Source: Ophiocordyceps camponoti-saundersi (nom. inval.) (taxonomy: Eukaryota; Ascomycota; Sordariomycetes; Hypocreales; Ophiocordycipitaceae). From it: a stretch of DNA of 18,506 nucleotides. Location: NCBI GenBank assembly GCA_003339415.1, contig PDHQ01000505.1, positions 1 through 18,506 of the forward strand, written 5' to 3'. Shown in pieces: positions 1 through 9,840 of the stretch (its first letter is position 1; each line of letters starts with the position of its first letter). The notes under the pieces were generated by a model. It made no database searches, was not told the origin of the DNA, and saw only the letters and a program-made list of their open reading frames with translations. The translations under genes were made by a program, and so were the position numbers.

Positions 1-127
<127 letters not shown>

Positions 128-999
128 AAAACTAATAATTTTTAGCTTTTTAAAAGCTTTTAAAATAATATATTAAAAATTATATTTATATTAAAATTCT
201 TTCTTACTTTAAAGCTTACCTTACTATTACTTTAAAATTTATTAATAAGTATATTAATAATTTCTTTATTTATTTATTTACTTACTTATTAATTTATTTA
301 TTTACTAATAATATTATACTAGTATTACTTATAATAATATTACTAATAATAAGACTTTTTTAAAAGCTTATCCCTTAGCTTATAATAACTTTTTTTCTAA
401 AGAATTTACTACCTAAATTTGCTACCTAGTATATATTATTAATTTAATAGCCTAGGATATCTTTAAAGCCTTTTTAAATAATTATAACTTAAAAAAGTAA
501 CTTTTAAATAAAAATACTACTTTATAAGAGTATAATAGTAAATTATTTAATTTTATTATAATTTATTACTAATTAATTATATTTATAGCGCTTTTTAACT
601 AACTTCGATATATTTTACTTATTATTAAGGATAATATAAAGCCTAAATAGCTTTTTTAAAAGGGTTTATAATAGTAAAAATCTTAGGGAAATATAAAATA
701 ATCTAAAAAATAAAGGTTATTATTAGTAAGTTTTTTTATTTATTAATTATTTATTTAACTATTAATTAATTAAATAGATAACGCTATAAGGTGGAATTCT
801 ATATTTCTTATACTTAAAAGAGTATTAGAATTCTGTTCTACCTTAGAATAGGTTTCTAAATTAATAGAATATAAAGAGTATAAAAAAGTATTTCCTACTA
901 ATAAGGAATAGGAAGCTTTAAAAGATTTTAAAGCTATTTTTAATATTTTTTTAACTCTTTCGATTTATTTATAAGGCTACTTTTATATAATAAGTTTAG
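128..999. other. AT-rich non-coding stretch, no gene seen
   Basis: No coding trace was recognised here. The sequence is almost only A and T, with scattered AGCTT and GCC words. CA and TG are essentially absent: one TG at 420-421 before position 790. It may hold the 5' half of the hAT element that is recognisable further right, but I could not read a BED finger or the N-terminal catalytic part of such a transposase. Confidence 0.6.
790..842. repeat. imperfect inverted repeat around two GAATTC boxes
   Basis: The left arm begins GGTGGAATTCTA. The right arm reads TTAGAATTCTGTTCTACC, whose reverse complement begins GGTAGAACAGAATTC. The arms pair with a gap of a few bases and enclose about 25 AT-rich bases. 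It keeps two of the rare TG dinucleotides (791 and 833). It could be the end of a small element or a hairpin, but no matching partner or target duplication was seen. Confidence 0.35.
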
Positions 1000-1877
1000 A
1001 AAGATTACTTTTTCTTTATTAGATCTTTAATTAGCTTACTAAATTATATAAAGAATTTTCTAACTTTAAAAAAAGCTAGGTATTTTTCTTTTTTTTATTT
1101 TTTAAAATACTTACTAATTACTTTTTAGTCTTTTTATTCTATTACTTTTAAGACCTATATAATAAAGGGCTTAAAAAAGCTAGAAAAGTACTTTTTAAAA
1201 TAACTTAAAAAATAACTTACTAGCTTTCTAACCTTATTTATTCGCTATTATATTAGACTTACGATATAAAGATATTTATTTTAGGGAAAATAGCTCCTTT
1301 TATTACTATTTAGCTATAAAAAAGATATCTTATATCTTTTTTAAAAGGAATTTAATCTAGAGGTAAAATTATATTTTTTTTCTAATTTTTATTAATTATT
1401 TTTAGCTATAAAATTACGGAAAATAAAAAAAATAAACTTAAGAAGTCTTAGAACGTTTATATTAAAAGAGTTTAACTTTAGTTTATAATCTAAAAAAATA
1501 AAAACTAATAAAGAATTAAAATAATACCTTTTAATAGCTTATTTACCTTCTAAGGTATAGTTATATATTTTTTTATAATTATTTCTCTTTATTTACTAAT
1601 TATTTCTTAAAGTAACCTACTCTTATATTAGAAAAATAACGCTTTCCGCTTCCCCACTTTAATAATTTTAGCTAGAAAATTTTTAGCTATTCTAGCTATA
1701 TTAGCCTTAATCGAGGCTATTTTTTCTATTTCTAGTAATATTATTACGTTATCTAAAAATAATTTAAAACCTGAAACTATAAAGTAGTTAATCTTATTAA
1801 AAAACTAGAATTTAACGCTTACTAATTTCTAGGAAATTAAAGAAGAGAAAAATAAAGCTTTAGAAGAAGAAAATTAA
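1000..1877 (+). pseudogene. hAT-superfamily transposase, C-terminal part, RIP-degraded
   Basis: hAT transposases cut and paste DNA transposons with terminal inverted repeats. Two family landmarks are readable. At about 1241-1283 the frame gives FAIILDLRYKDIYF, matching the conserved hAT block usually written ATLLDPRYK followed by a Phe. At 1638-1812 another frame gives RFPTLIILARKFLAI, then EAIFSISSNIITLSKNNLKP and a stop-for-Trp followed by LILLKN. This is the hATC dimerisation domain (FP-L-LAR-LAIPATSA-ER-FS-G-I-RN-L-P). An acidic tail (EEKNKALEEEN) ends at TAA 1875-1877. The two blocks lie in different frames, so at least one indel separates them. The N-terminal limit and both terminal inverted repeats were not found; the start given is approximate. 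Confidence 0.85.
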
Positions 1878-2276
1878 AGCTTTTAAGTCTTTTACTATAG
1901 CTAGTTCTTTATTTATTATTAGATAAATTTTTCTAGCTAATAATATATATTTTTTACTAATATTAACTCTTTATATATTAATAACTTTATAAGTTTTAAG
2001 ATTTTTAATAATTAAGCTTATTTAAATAATATTAAGGCTTTTTTAAAGCTATATTATATTTTTATTATTTATTTTACTATTATTTCTTAAGTTATTATTA
2101 TTATTATTACTAGTTTTTATTTATCTTTTAAATATACTAAGTTAAAGATTTTATTTCTCGCTTAATAATAATCTAATTAAAAAAAAACTTAACTTTTATA
2201 TACTATATTAGTCGCGCTATCTAGTAATTCTTCTTTAAGATTAAAATAGCTTACGTAAGTTATTTAAAACTTTAGT
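1878..2276. other. AT-rich spacer right of the hAT remnant
   Basis: No gene or repeat could be supported. It should contain the 3' end of the hAT element, but I could not pick out a terminal inverted repeat or an 8-bp target duplication, and nothing in it matches the region left of the transposase. Confidence 0.5.
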
Positions 2277-2367
2277 CCTTTTAGTTTTTAGTTTTTAGTT
2301 AGTTAGTTACTCTTTTTAAAAACTAACTAAAGTTACTAGAGTAACTAATTAAATACTAACTAAAAGG
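2277..2367. repeat. short palindromic repeat (MITE-like), RIP-mutated copy
   Basis: A 91-bp block begins CCTTTTAGT and ends with its exact complement ACTAAAAGG. Between them are runs of TTAGT or TTTAGT units and an internal dyad (AGTTACT ... AGTAACT). The core CTAACTAAAGTTAC is the RIP-shifted form of CTGACTAAAGTCAC, which occurs twice at 18117-18172, so the two blocks are related repeats. More TTAGT-type units follow to about 2430. Terminal inverted repeats without coding capacity suggest a miniature inverted-repeat element, but no clear target duplication was found. Confidence 0.6.
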
Positions 2368-2457
2368 TATATATTTTAGTCTAGACTTTTTTTAGTTAGT
2401 CTTAAGTCTTAACTACTAAAGACTAATTAATTTTAAACTTTAATTTTAAGTAAAAAA

Positions 2458-2710
2458 TTTTTACGGTCGCAATTAACTAATATAGCGTCGCCCTCCCCCC
2501 TAAAGTTACTCTAAGCGCGGCTCGCTATTATTATAGGGTAATAAAGGGAGCGGAGTCTGCTTATAATATAAGAATAAGAGGTTTATATCCGCGTTACTAT
2601 AAGCGCGGAGTTTATAAAATATATAAAAGTTAAGTTAGCTTTATTTTATTATTATTCTTTACCTTAGTTATTAAGCTTACTATAATATATTTTAGTTAGT
2701 ATTATAATAC
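2458..2710 (+). promoter_or_regulatory. GC-richer island with TATA motif, possible orphan LTR or promoter
   Basis: This is the least AT-rich patch left of 7.7 kb. It holds ACGGTCGC at 2463, a CCCTCCCCCC run near 2491, and the word TAAGCGCGG twice (2512 and 2600). A TATA-type motif (TATAAAAT overlapping TATATAAAAG) lies at about 2613-2629 with AT-rich DNA after it. The layout resembles the U3 and R parts of an LTR read on the plus strand. No second copy exists in the window, so this could be a solo LTR, the left LTR of an element interrupted by the gypsy insertion, or the promoter of the trace that follows. Confidence 0.35.
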
Positions 2711-2879
2711 TTTAAAGGAAAAAGTAAAGAGGGCTTTTTTTTAATTAAGAAGGAATAGTTATTAGCTAGCTATTAGCTTTACCTTTATTTTCTCTTTTTT
2801 TATTTATTTTTTCTTTTTTCGCTTACTTAACTTAAACGCGTAAATAATAAAAACTTAAAGTATAATAGCTCCTAAGTTA

Positions 2880-3950
2880 ACTAAAAAAAAGTAAGCTAAG
2901 GAAATTAAAAACTATCTTTTAAATATTTATAACTTTATTCCTTATAAGATAAATATAAGGGATATAAGCGTCCTATTAACCTTAGCTTAGTAAGGCTATA
3001 TTACGCTTAAAACTTTTCCTTACTTAAAATATATATATATAAGTATTTTAATTAAATAGTTTTTAATATCGGAGCTAAATTCTTATACTTAAGTTTATAC
3101 TTACCTTAAGATTTAATATAAGGAGGATATTAATATTAGATATTTTAGCGTTCTAATTTATATTAAGATAGCTTTTCGCGAAAAGGTTTTTAAGGATATT
3201 CTAGCTTTTATAAAATAAAAGATAGCCGGGATATCTCCTTTTAAATATTTCCTTTATTAGTTCCTTAAAGTTAAGGAGAGAGAGGTTTAGGAGAAGATAA
3301 TAAAGACGCTTTAAATTACTTATATCTTAACTAAGATCGTATACTTAAAAGGGTCCTTCTTTAACTATTTAATTTAAAGTAAACGCTTTTAATATTTTAA
3401 AGCTTTACTTATTTTAATTTTTAAGTAACGTAACTTAAGGATATATAGCTATTATTTATAATTTTATATTATAATTATTATTTACTATAAAAAATATATC
3501 TTAACTTTTTTTATAAGTATATTTTAATATTTAGCTAAGGGAGCTATAGCTATTTAAATTATATTTAAAATAAGACTAAAGCTACTATTTATAACTAGTA
3601 ATAATATATTAAATACTTTATTAAGGTAAAAGATAACGAGGCTTTATAAATATCTAATTATTTTATAAGCGGTAAAAATATCTTTATTAATTCTATAGCG
3701 TATAAAGATTATCTAAATCCTTAAGTTACTCCTTATTTAGTTAAAGATATACCTAACTTATTTCTAAATAATAGTCTAAAGCTTAGAGAGGGTAATAAGT
3801 AGCTTAATATTAAAGAGCGGGCTTAAAAAGTTTTAAAACTAAAGTAAAGTAATTAATTATAAGTATAAGGATCTGATAAAGGAGCTAAAATAAAAAAAGG
3901 TTATCGTGCTATTATACCTTTATTCGAATATATTAACTATATTAAAATAC
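2880..3950 (+). pseudogene. unidentified degenerate coding trace
   Basis: I do not recognise this product. Translating through stops gives plausible protein in one plus frame from about 2895 (AKEIKNYLLNIYNFIPYKIN) to about 3500. It then becomes better in another frame from about 3400 to 3950 (KVKDNEAL, SGKNIFINSIAYKDYLNP, GSDKGAKIKKGYRAIIPLFE). All stops are TAA or TAG, as expected from RIP of Gln and Trp codons. The antisense frame of the last part is equally open but reads as a hydrophobic mirror image, so plus is preferred. It is convergent with the gypsy pol remnant on its right. It may be a gag-like or transposase gene belonging to the orphan LTR-like island upstream, but no diagnostic motif was seen. 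Confidence 0.35.
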
Positions 3951-4249
3951 TTTCCCTTTCCTCCCTATAAATATTAAGTAAGGGAGGTTAGGGTTTTAAA
4001 GCTTATATAATAATTATAAGATAGCTTTAATATAAAGGGCTTTCTATACCTTAGTAATTTAGGGGAGCTAAACCTTAAGCGTGGTCTTTAGCTTAATTTA
4101 AGTATTAAAGAGACTATCCCTAATAACTACTTTATTATTCCGGTCGCTAGAAAATATATAGCTTCTTAAAACTATTTAATTATAAGCTCTAGTATTTAAA
4201 TCTTAAACCTTATATATTTTAGTATTAACTTCCTCCTTAGCTATAAAAA

Positions 4250-7085
4250 GGGTTACTATAATAGAAATAAGTCTTTTCTCTTAAAAAAGCTAGTTATTAG
4301 AGTTAGAAAATTATTATCTATTTTCCGCTTTATAGAACCTTTTAAGATAATCCCTAAAAACTATTTTTTTAAAGTTAATCTTATCTAATATTTTTAAATA
4401 GTAACTTCCGGTAACTTTAGCTTTTAATATTACCTTATAAGGTTTATTTTACCTTATTTATAACTTAATAACTTTTCTAAAGTTAGTAGCTTATTATATA
4501 TTATAATAAAAGATAAGGTCTCCTTCTTTAAGGTTTTTAAAGCGAAGTTTATATTTATTATTATTATTTATCTTTTAAGCGAGGTATTATTAATAAGTTA
4601 TAACTTAAAACTTAGCTTTTTCTATATCCTCTTTCTTCCTCCTAAATACCTTTATATATACTATTAATAAATTAAATAGTTTTTATATCTTATCTTAGTT
4701 AATAAGGCGCTAAGTAAGGTATTTAACCTTAAAAGATAAGACCGGCTCTTATCTATAAATAAAGTAAAATACTAATATTTTATATAAGTTTTAATAGCTA
4801 TATAGTTAGCTAAAATAGCTTAAAGTAAAAACGTAACTTATTTCCTTATTTCCTAACTTATTTTCGTAAAAGCTAAAAAGATTAACTAATACCTAACCTT
4901 AATAACTAAGTTTACCTTAAAGTTATATTTAGAAATAAAGATAACTTTTATACTAAAGTTTTTAAGAATTATTCGAAATATAAACTTAATTTTAAAGCTA
5001 TTATCTATTATAGCTTTAAATAAGATTTTATAATAGTAAATAATTAAAAGTATAAACTTTATTATAATAGCTATAATAAAGTCTCTTACTAGCGTAACCT
5101 TAACTTATTTAATAAGGTTATTATATACTTCTAAAAGATACTTATATTTTTAATTAATTAGTATATATTAAGTATTAAAATATATTTTTTTAAAAAGTTA
5201 ACTAGGGGCTATTAAGATTAAGCGTTCCTTAAGTTATTAATAGTTAAATTTCTAGCAGATAAGGTAAGTTAAGATAGTAGCACTTATATAATTTTATAAG
5301 CTTAGCTACTAATAGTATTTTTTAATAAAGTTATACGTAACTTCTCTTTCTTTATAGCTTATTTATTTATAAAACTTAGTTATAATTTCTTTTTATTATC
5401 TTTCTTTATTAATAATTAGATAGGGATACTATTTAAGCCTTATTAGCTTTTTTTAAAGTTTATCTTCGGCTATTATAAAAGTTAAGGCTACTATCTTAAA
5501 TTTCTAAAACGCTTAGGCCTTTATATATAAAGGCCTTTCTATTTTTTCTAAAAAAGCTATAATTTAACTATATTTATTAGAAAATATTTAATTAGATAAT
5601 TATATAACTATTACTTTAAAGTATAAGTTTATAAAATCTTCTAAGTTTTTATCCTTTTCTTATTCGAAGAGGTTAATATCTATAATTAGCTTCTAAGATA
5701 AGGCGTTTATAATAAGGTTCTTATTTCTAGTAATATAACGCACGGTAAAATTAAATAAGAAGATATAGCTAACCTATCTAATAACTATAGCTTTAAAAAT
5801 ATCTTTAAGGGACTTTTTAAGTTAATTAACTAAGACTTATATATCCGTTTTAAGGTAGAAATAAATATTATAAAGATAAAGTTATAAGCGTTTTATAATA
5901 TATAGTATAGCTTTATATTCTTTTTTTATTATATAATAATTAGTTTCCGTAAGGTTTTATATACTACTTTTAAACCTAACTATTTATCTAGTCCTTTTAA
6001 CTTCTTATAGTAAAACCGCTCTCTATCTAATAAAGCTAGTATTATATATAAGAATAATTTCCCTATAGTTTAGTTTTAGATTAAGTAATACTAGGAATTA
6101 AGGATTTAATAGTAATACTTTAAGGTTTTTTATAGCTTTAAAGTATTCTGCTATCTATTCTTAAAAAGCGTCTTTTTTTAATAAAGAGGTTAGTAGTTTA
6201 GTAATCAAAGCAAACTAAGGGACTTAAATCCGATAAAAGCTTATAAGGCTTAGGAAATATCTAATTTAACGAATTAAGTTATAAATAACCTAGATTTTAA
6301 GTTTTTTAACCTTATAGTTAACCGGCTTCCTTTTATAAAAGCTTACTATAAACCTTATAAGTTTTATTAATTCTTAGTACTAGCGAGATTTCTTCCTAAT
6401 AATTATATAGCCTACTAGCTTAATATTAATAAGGACCTTATTAATATTAATAAGGTATTTATAAATAAAGTATCGAATTCCTAGCCTTACTTTCTTATTA
6501 TTATATATAGTTTCTAGTCCCCTAATAAGGATATTATCTATAAAGATATTATAAACTTTTAAAATAAAGTTAAATAGTATTTATTATATAACTCTTATAA
6601 ATTAACTTACTAAGTTTATAGCCCTTATTAGTATAGTATATTAACGGAAAAAACTAATTAGTATTATAAAAATTATATAATTTTAGCTTTTCGGGTTTAA
6701 AAGTATTTAATTATACTCTAAAAAAAGGTCTAGGAGTATTAAAACCTTATATATTATAAATTATTTACTAAACTTATTAGTATAAAGGGGCGTATTAGCG
6801 TTTTATATAATATAGCTATTAAGTATTATTATAAAGTTAATAAGCCGAACCCCTTTATCTTTCTTTATTATTATTATATAGTAATTATAGTAAGAGGCGT
6901 AACTAGGTTCTAAAACCTTATATTATACTTTATTTTTAAAAAGTTTAACTATTTATAAAAATATAGCTTTAAGGATATTAACTAGCTTTACTTACTAAGC
7001 TTTATATTTAATAACTTTAAATATAATAAGAGGCGCGACTAATTAATTTACTTATCCTTTTTCGCTATAGTTTTAAGCTAAGGCG
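4250..7085 (-). pseudogene. gypsy pol: reverse transcriptase, RNase H, integrase
   Basis: This part of Pol would copy element RNA into DNA and insert it. One frame (first codon base equal to 1 modulo 3) runs through with no detectable indel. Reverse transcriptase reads KVLEPSYASYYNYY (YRNPWF block), KKDKGVRLIN, LLDLFLEYN (for LDLFSGYDQ), YTILIRAINLVS (for TxPMGATNSV) and, at 6544-6533, FIDN for the catalytic F/Y-x-D-D; then ILIRGLETIYNN (for VKGPxTxYN). RNase H reads YNTSFIR at 6046 followed by RAVLL (for DASxxGWGAVL) and NYYIIKKEYKAILYII. Integrase has a Cys codon at 5257-5255 in the zinc region, FNT near 5190 (first Asp), IIDNSFK at 5008 (second Asp) and FISKYNFKVN (YHPQANG block with the Glu following). 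The C-terminal limit is approximate. Stops replace Gln and Trp. Confidence 0.92.
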
Positions 7086-8108
7086 GCCTCCTTATTAATA
7101 AGTATAATATATAATATAGCCTATTTATTATTAGATAGTATTATTATTATTTATTTTTATATATTAATTAATCGATTAGGGGTTAGTTTATAACTTTTTA
7201 TAATTCTAAAGAATTACTAATAATATTTTTATTAAATAATTTATCGCTATAAATATCTTATTTAATTATACTTTATTTCCTAGCTTTCTAGCTAAAATTA
7301 CCTTTTAAGATAGATTTATTTAAGCTAATATTATTATAAAGTACCTTCTTATTAGCCTTCTTTTTATATATTATATTTATAAAAGCTACTAACTAAAGGC
7401 GCGCTTTATTATTATTACTTTCCTCCTATTAGATAATTAAGAGTATTTAAGTAGCTTTAGCTTTTATTTTTATATCTCTTTTCTCTTTTAGTAAGTTTAA
7501 GATATCGGATAACGCTTTAATTAATAAAGGTAATATTATAATATACTCCTAATTAGTTTATTATTAGTTAATTTTATTTAGGTTTTAGTTAGTAATATTT
7601 TATTATTTATTAGCTTATATAATTATTTAATTACCTTTTTTTTTATATAATTTTATTCGAAATAAAGAAAACTAACTTCCTTTCTTAGTAAATTATTACC
7701 TCCTTAGGTGCTAACCTTTTTTCCTCCCCTTTCCTTATAAGAAGGGGCCTTAATCCTTATTAGGAAAAGTTACTATTATACCTAATAACTAATATAATAA
7801 TATTAATAAAAGCTAAGCTTAAGAAAGGGATAAGTTATTTATTATCTTATATAGGTAGTCCCGCTATAAGAGTAATAATTCGGGTTAATCTAAAAATATA
7901 CCGAGTATAAAAATCCTTAGTTCTTATTTAGTAATTAAATATTAGCTAGGTAAGGCGGATAAATAATATACCTAAAATAAAGGGAATAAGTATATTATTA
8001 TAATAGATAAAGATTTAATTAAGTATATAGATAAAACTTATAAAAATAATAATATTTAAAATAGCTACAAACTAAGTTAATTTTTTATTAAAAAATATTA
8101 TATTAACG
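7086..8108 (-). pseudogene. gypsy pol N-terminal segment (protease and linker), left of the copia insertion
   Basis: By position this stretch should encode the part of the gypsy polyprotein between Gag and reverse transcriptase, which in this fungal clade is long and includes the aspartic protease. Minus-strand fragments such as RTKDFYTRYIFRLTRIITL and KERGGKK are readable, but no DSG or DTG active-site triplet could be identified. The right end is the copia target site. A GC-richer patch lies at 7705-7760. A plus-strand frame is also fairly open here; I regard it as antisense because the zinc knuckle and reverse transcriptase on both sides are on the minus strand. Confidence 0.55.
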
Positions 8109-8113
8109 GAGAT
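8109..8113. repeat. target-site duplication, left copy (GAGAT)
   Basis: GAGAT directly precedes the first base of the left copia LTR (8114) and is repeated exactly at 15388-15392, just after the right LTR. Five bases is the usual duplication for LTR retrotransposon integrases. It lies inside gypsy sequence. Confidence 0.92.
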
Positions 8114-8414
8114 TATTAAGTGGTTTTTATATATACGTGTAAGTAAGAGAAAGCAAAGGTAACCTATATTAAGTATAATTAGAGATAGATACTTTTCCTT
8201 TATCGTACGAGGAAGAGCGGCTATATAGCTAGATAATAATCTACTTTTATACCCTCCTTCTTCTTATCTAAGCTACCTCCTACCTCCTAAGTTATACAAG
8301 GTATAACTTAAGTAGTAATATATATTTTATTAGAGGCTTCCCTATATCTATACTATCCTTTATATATATATTATATAGTAGATATAAAGGGGTATAAAGA
8401 GATAATATCTAATA
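8114..8414 (-). repeat. copia 3' LTR (left copy)
   Basis: On the minus strand it starts TATTAGATATTATC and ends ACTTAATA. Reversing RIP gives the canonical TG...CA ends (TGTTAG...TTAACA). It is 301 bp, the same as its partner at 15087-15387, with about 31 differences by hand count, all C/T or A/G and no gaps. It contains a pyrimidine-rich stretch at about 8251-8290 (plus strand) and an AT-alternating run near 8360. Confidence 0.95.
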
Positions 8415-8431
8415 CTTAACTTTTTCTTTTT
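8415..8431 (-). other. candidate polypurine tract of the copia element
   Basis: Immediately inside the left LTR the minus strand reads AAAAAGAAAAAGTTAAG, an almost all-purine run abutting the 3' LTR. This is where the plus-strand primer of reverse transcription sits in LTR elements. Its position independently supports minus-strand orientation. Confidence 0.55.
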
Positions 8432-9840
8432 ATAAAAAGATATACTAAATAAAAAAGTATCGTACGAAGAAAAAACTCCGTTTTCCTAAAAGGTAGATAT
8501 TTCTAAAGAAAAATAGTCGTATAATATTAAATAAGTATATAATCGAAAAATTCTATAAAGGTAAATAACGCCTATAATACTATAGTAAAAAGAGATAAAA
8601 AAAATAAGCTACTAGCTAAAAAATAAAAGTCGGGTTATTATATAATCTAATCTATAATACGTTTTTATAAAGTTTTGCTATAAAGGTCTCTTATAGTTAT
8701 AATATTAAGAAAAATAAGTAGAAAACCGACTTTCTATAACTTTATACTAAAAATACTAAAAAATATTACGAAAAATAGGAATTAAAAATCGGATTCTGCC
8801 GCCTCTTACCGCTTTTAGAGGGGTATAAAAACCCCTCCTCGCTCCCTCTCTCTCCCTCTCTCTTTCTCTTCCTTTCTTTTTTTTTTTCTTTAAGCTAATT
8901 AACGAAGATAACGACGATAACTAGAAAAATCTTTAATAAAGATTAATAAGTCGTACGATATACTTAAGTCGTTTTTATTAATAATTATTAGTTATACGAT
9001 ATACCTCCTTATTTTAATAGCGTTATAGCTTATTAACTTAGGTTTTACTAAGTTTATATATTTTATAGTAAGAAAGATAATTAGCGCTTTATATAATAAA
9101 TATTTTTAAATATAAGAAAAAAAGGTCTAGCTATTATATAATAGTAATACTAATAGGAGAGTAGTAAGTAGAGATCTAACTAATAGCTATATTATCGTTT
9201 AATATTTTTATCCGCCTCGATAATATTTAAAATCCTAAGCGTATTAAGGTTATTATTATCTAACGCCTAAGTTATTTTCTAATAATCTTACTAGTAAGTT
9301 ATAATAAAATAATAATAAAACTATACTATATTTACGCTAAAAATCCTTACCTATTTAATATATATTAGATAAATAGTAATAGAGCTTATATTATTTATAT
9401 ATAGTAGTCCTATACGATAAGATACTTTTTCGTATAATAAGGCTAAGCGTTATAAACTCTAAGGCTAGTACCTTATACCTTAGTAATTACTCTTATTAAG
9501 TCGCCTAACGGCCGGCGGTAGGGATAGGTAATAATAATACTAGGCGGAGCGCCTCCTAACGCAGAGGAGTATATTACTATCTCGGACGATAAGTAGTAGG
9601 GGCGGGGGTAGAAAATAAGTAATAGTAAGGTTAGATAATAAGTAAAAAGGAAAAGAAAAAAAAATTAAGCGTTTAGGACTTATAGCTTTACTTTAAAATT
9701 AAGCGTAGGGGTTAGACGATACTTAGAAAGAATTAATAGTAATTTTTATATAAAAATAATAGATAAAAAAACATAAAAATATAAAAAAAATAGAAAGGTA
9801 AGGATAGAGGGTTAGACGAAGTAGAGATATAGGAAAGAAA
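8432..9840. other. copia 3' non-coding region, no gene seen
   Basis: About 1.4 kb separates the end of pol from the 3' LTR, longer than is usual for copia elements. No conserved domain was read on either strand. It holds the TATA hairpin and pyrimidine tract listed separately and a GC-rich patch at about 9500-9615 (CGGCCGGCGG, GGCGGAGCGCC). It could be a long 3' untranslated region, captured host DNA, or another solo LTR that jumped in. Confidence 0.5.
8818..8891 (+). promoter_or_regulatory. TATA box in a 7-bp hairpin followed by a 50-nt pyrimidine tract
   Basis: GAGGGGT (8818-8824) and its exact complement ACCCCTC (8831-8837) enclose ATAAAA, so a TATAAAA box sits in a small palindrome. From 8842 to 8891 the plus strand has only C and T. 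TATA plus a CT-rich initiator tract is a common core-promoter arrangement in filamentous fungi and in LTR U3-R regions. Read on the minus strand, the same 50 nt form a long purine tract. No gene is readable downstream on the plus strand. Confidence 0.45.

Noticed and set aside
2270..2430. TTAGT-rich runs as telomeric repeats
   Set aside because: The units are irregular (TTAGT, TTTAGT, GTTAGT), occur in both orientations and lack the GGG of the fungal TTAGGG telomere repeat.
2458..2710. 3' LTR of the gypsy element
   Set aside because: It lies about 1.5 kb beyond the end of pol, reads as a promoter on the opposite strand, and has no partner at 17.5-18.1 kb.
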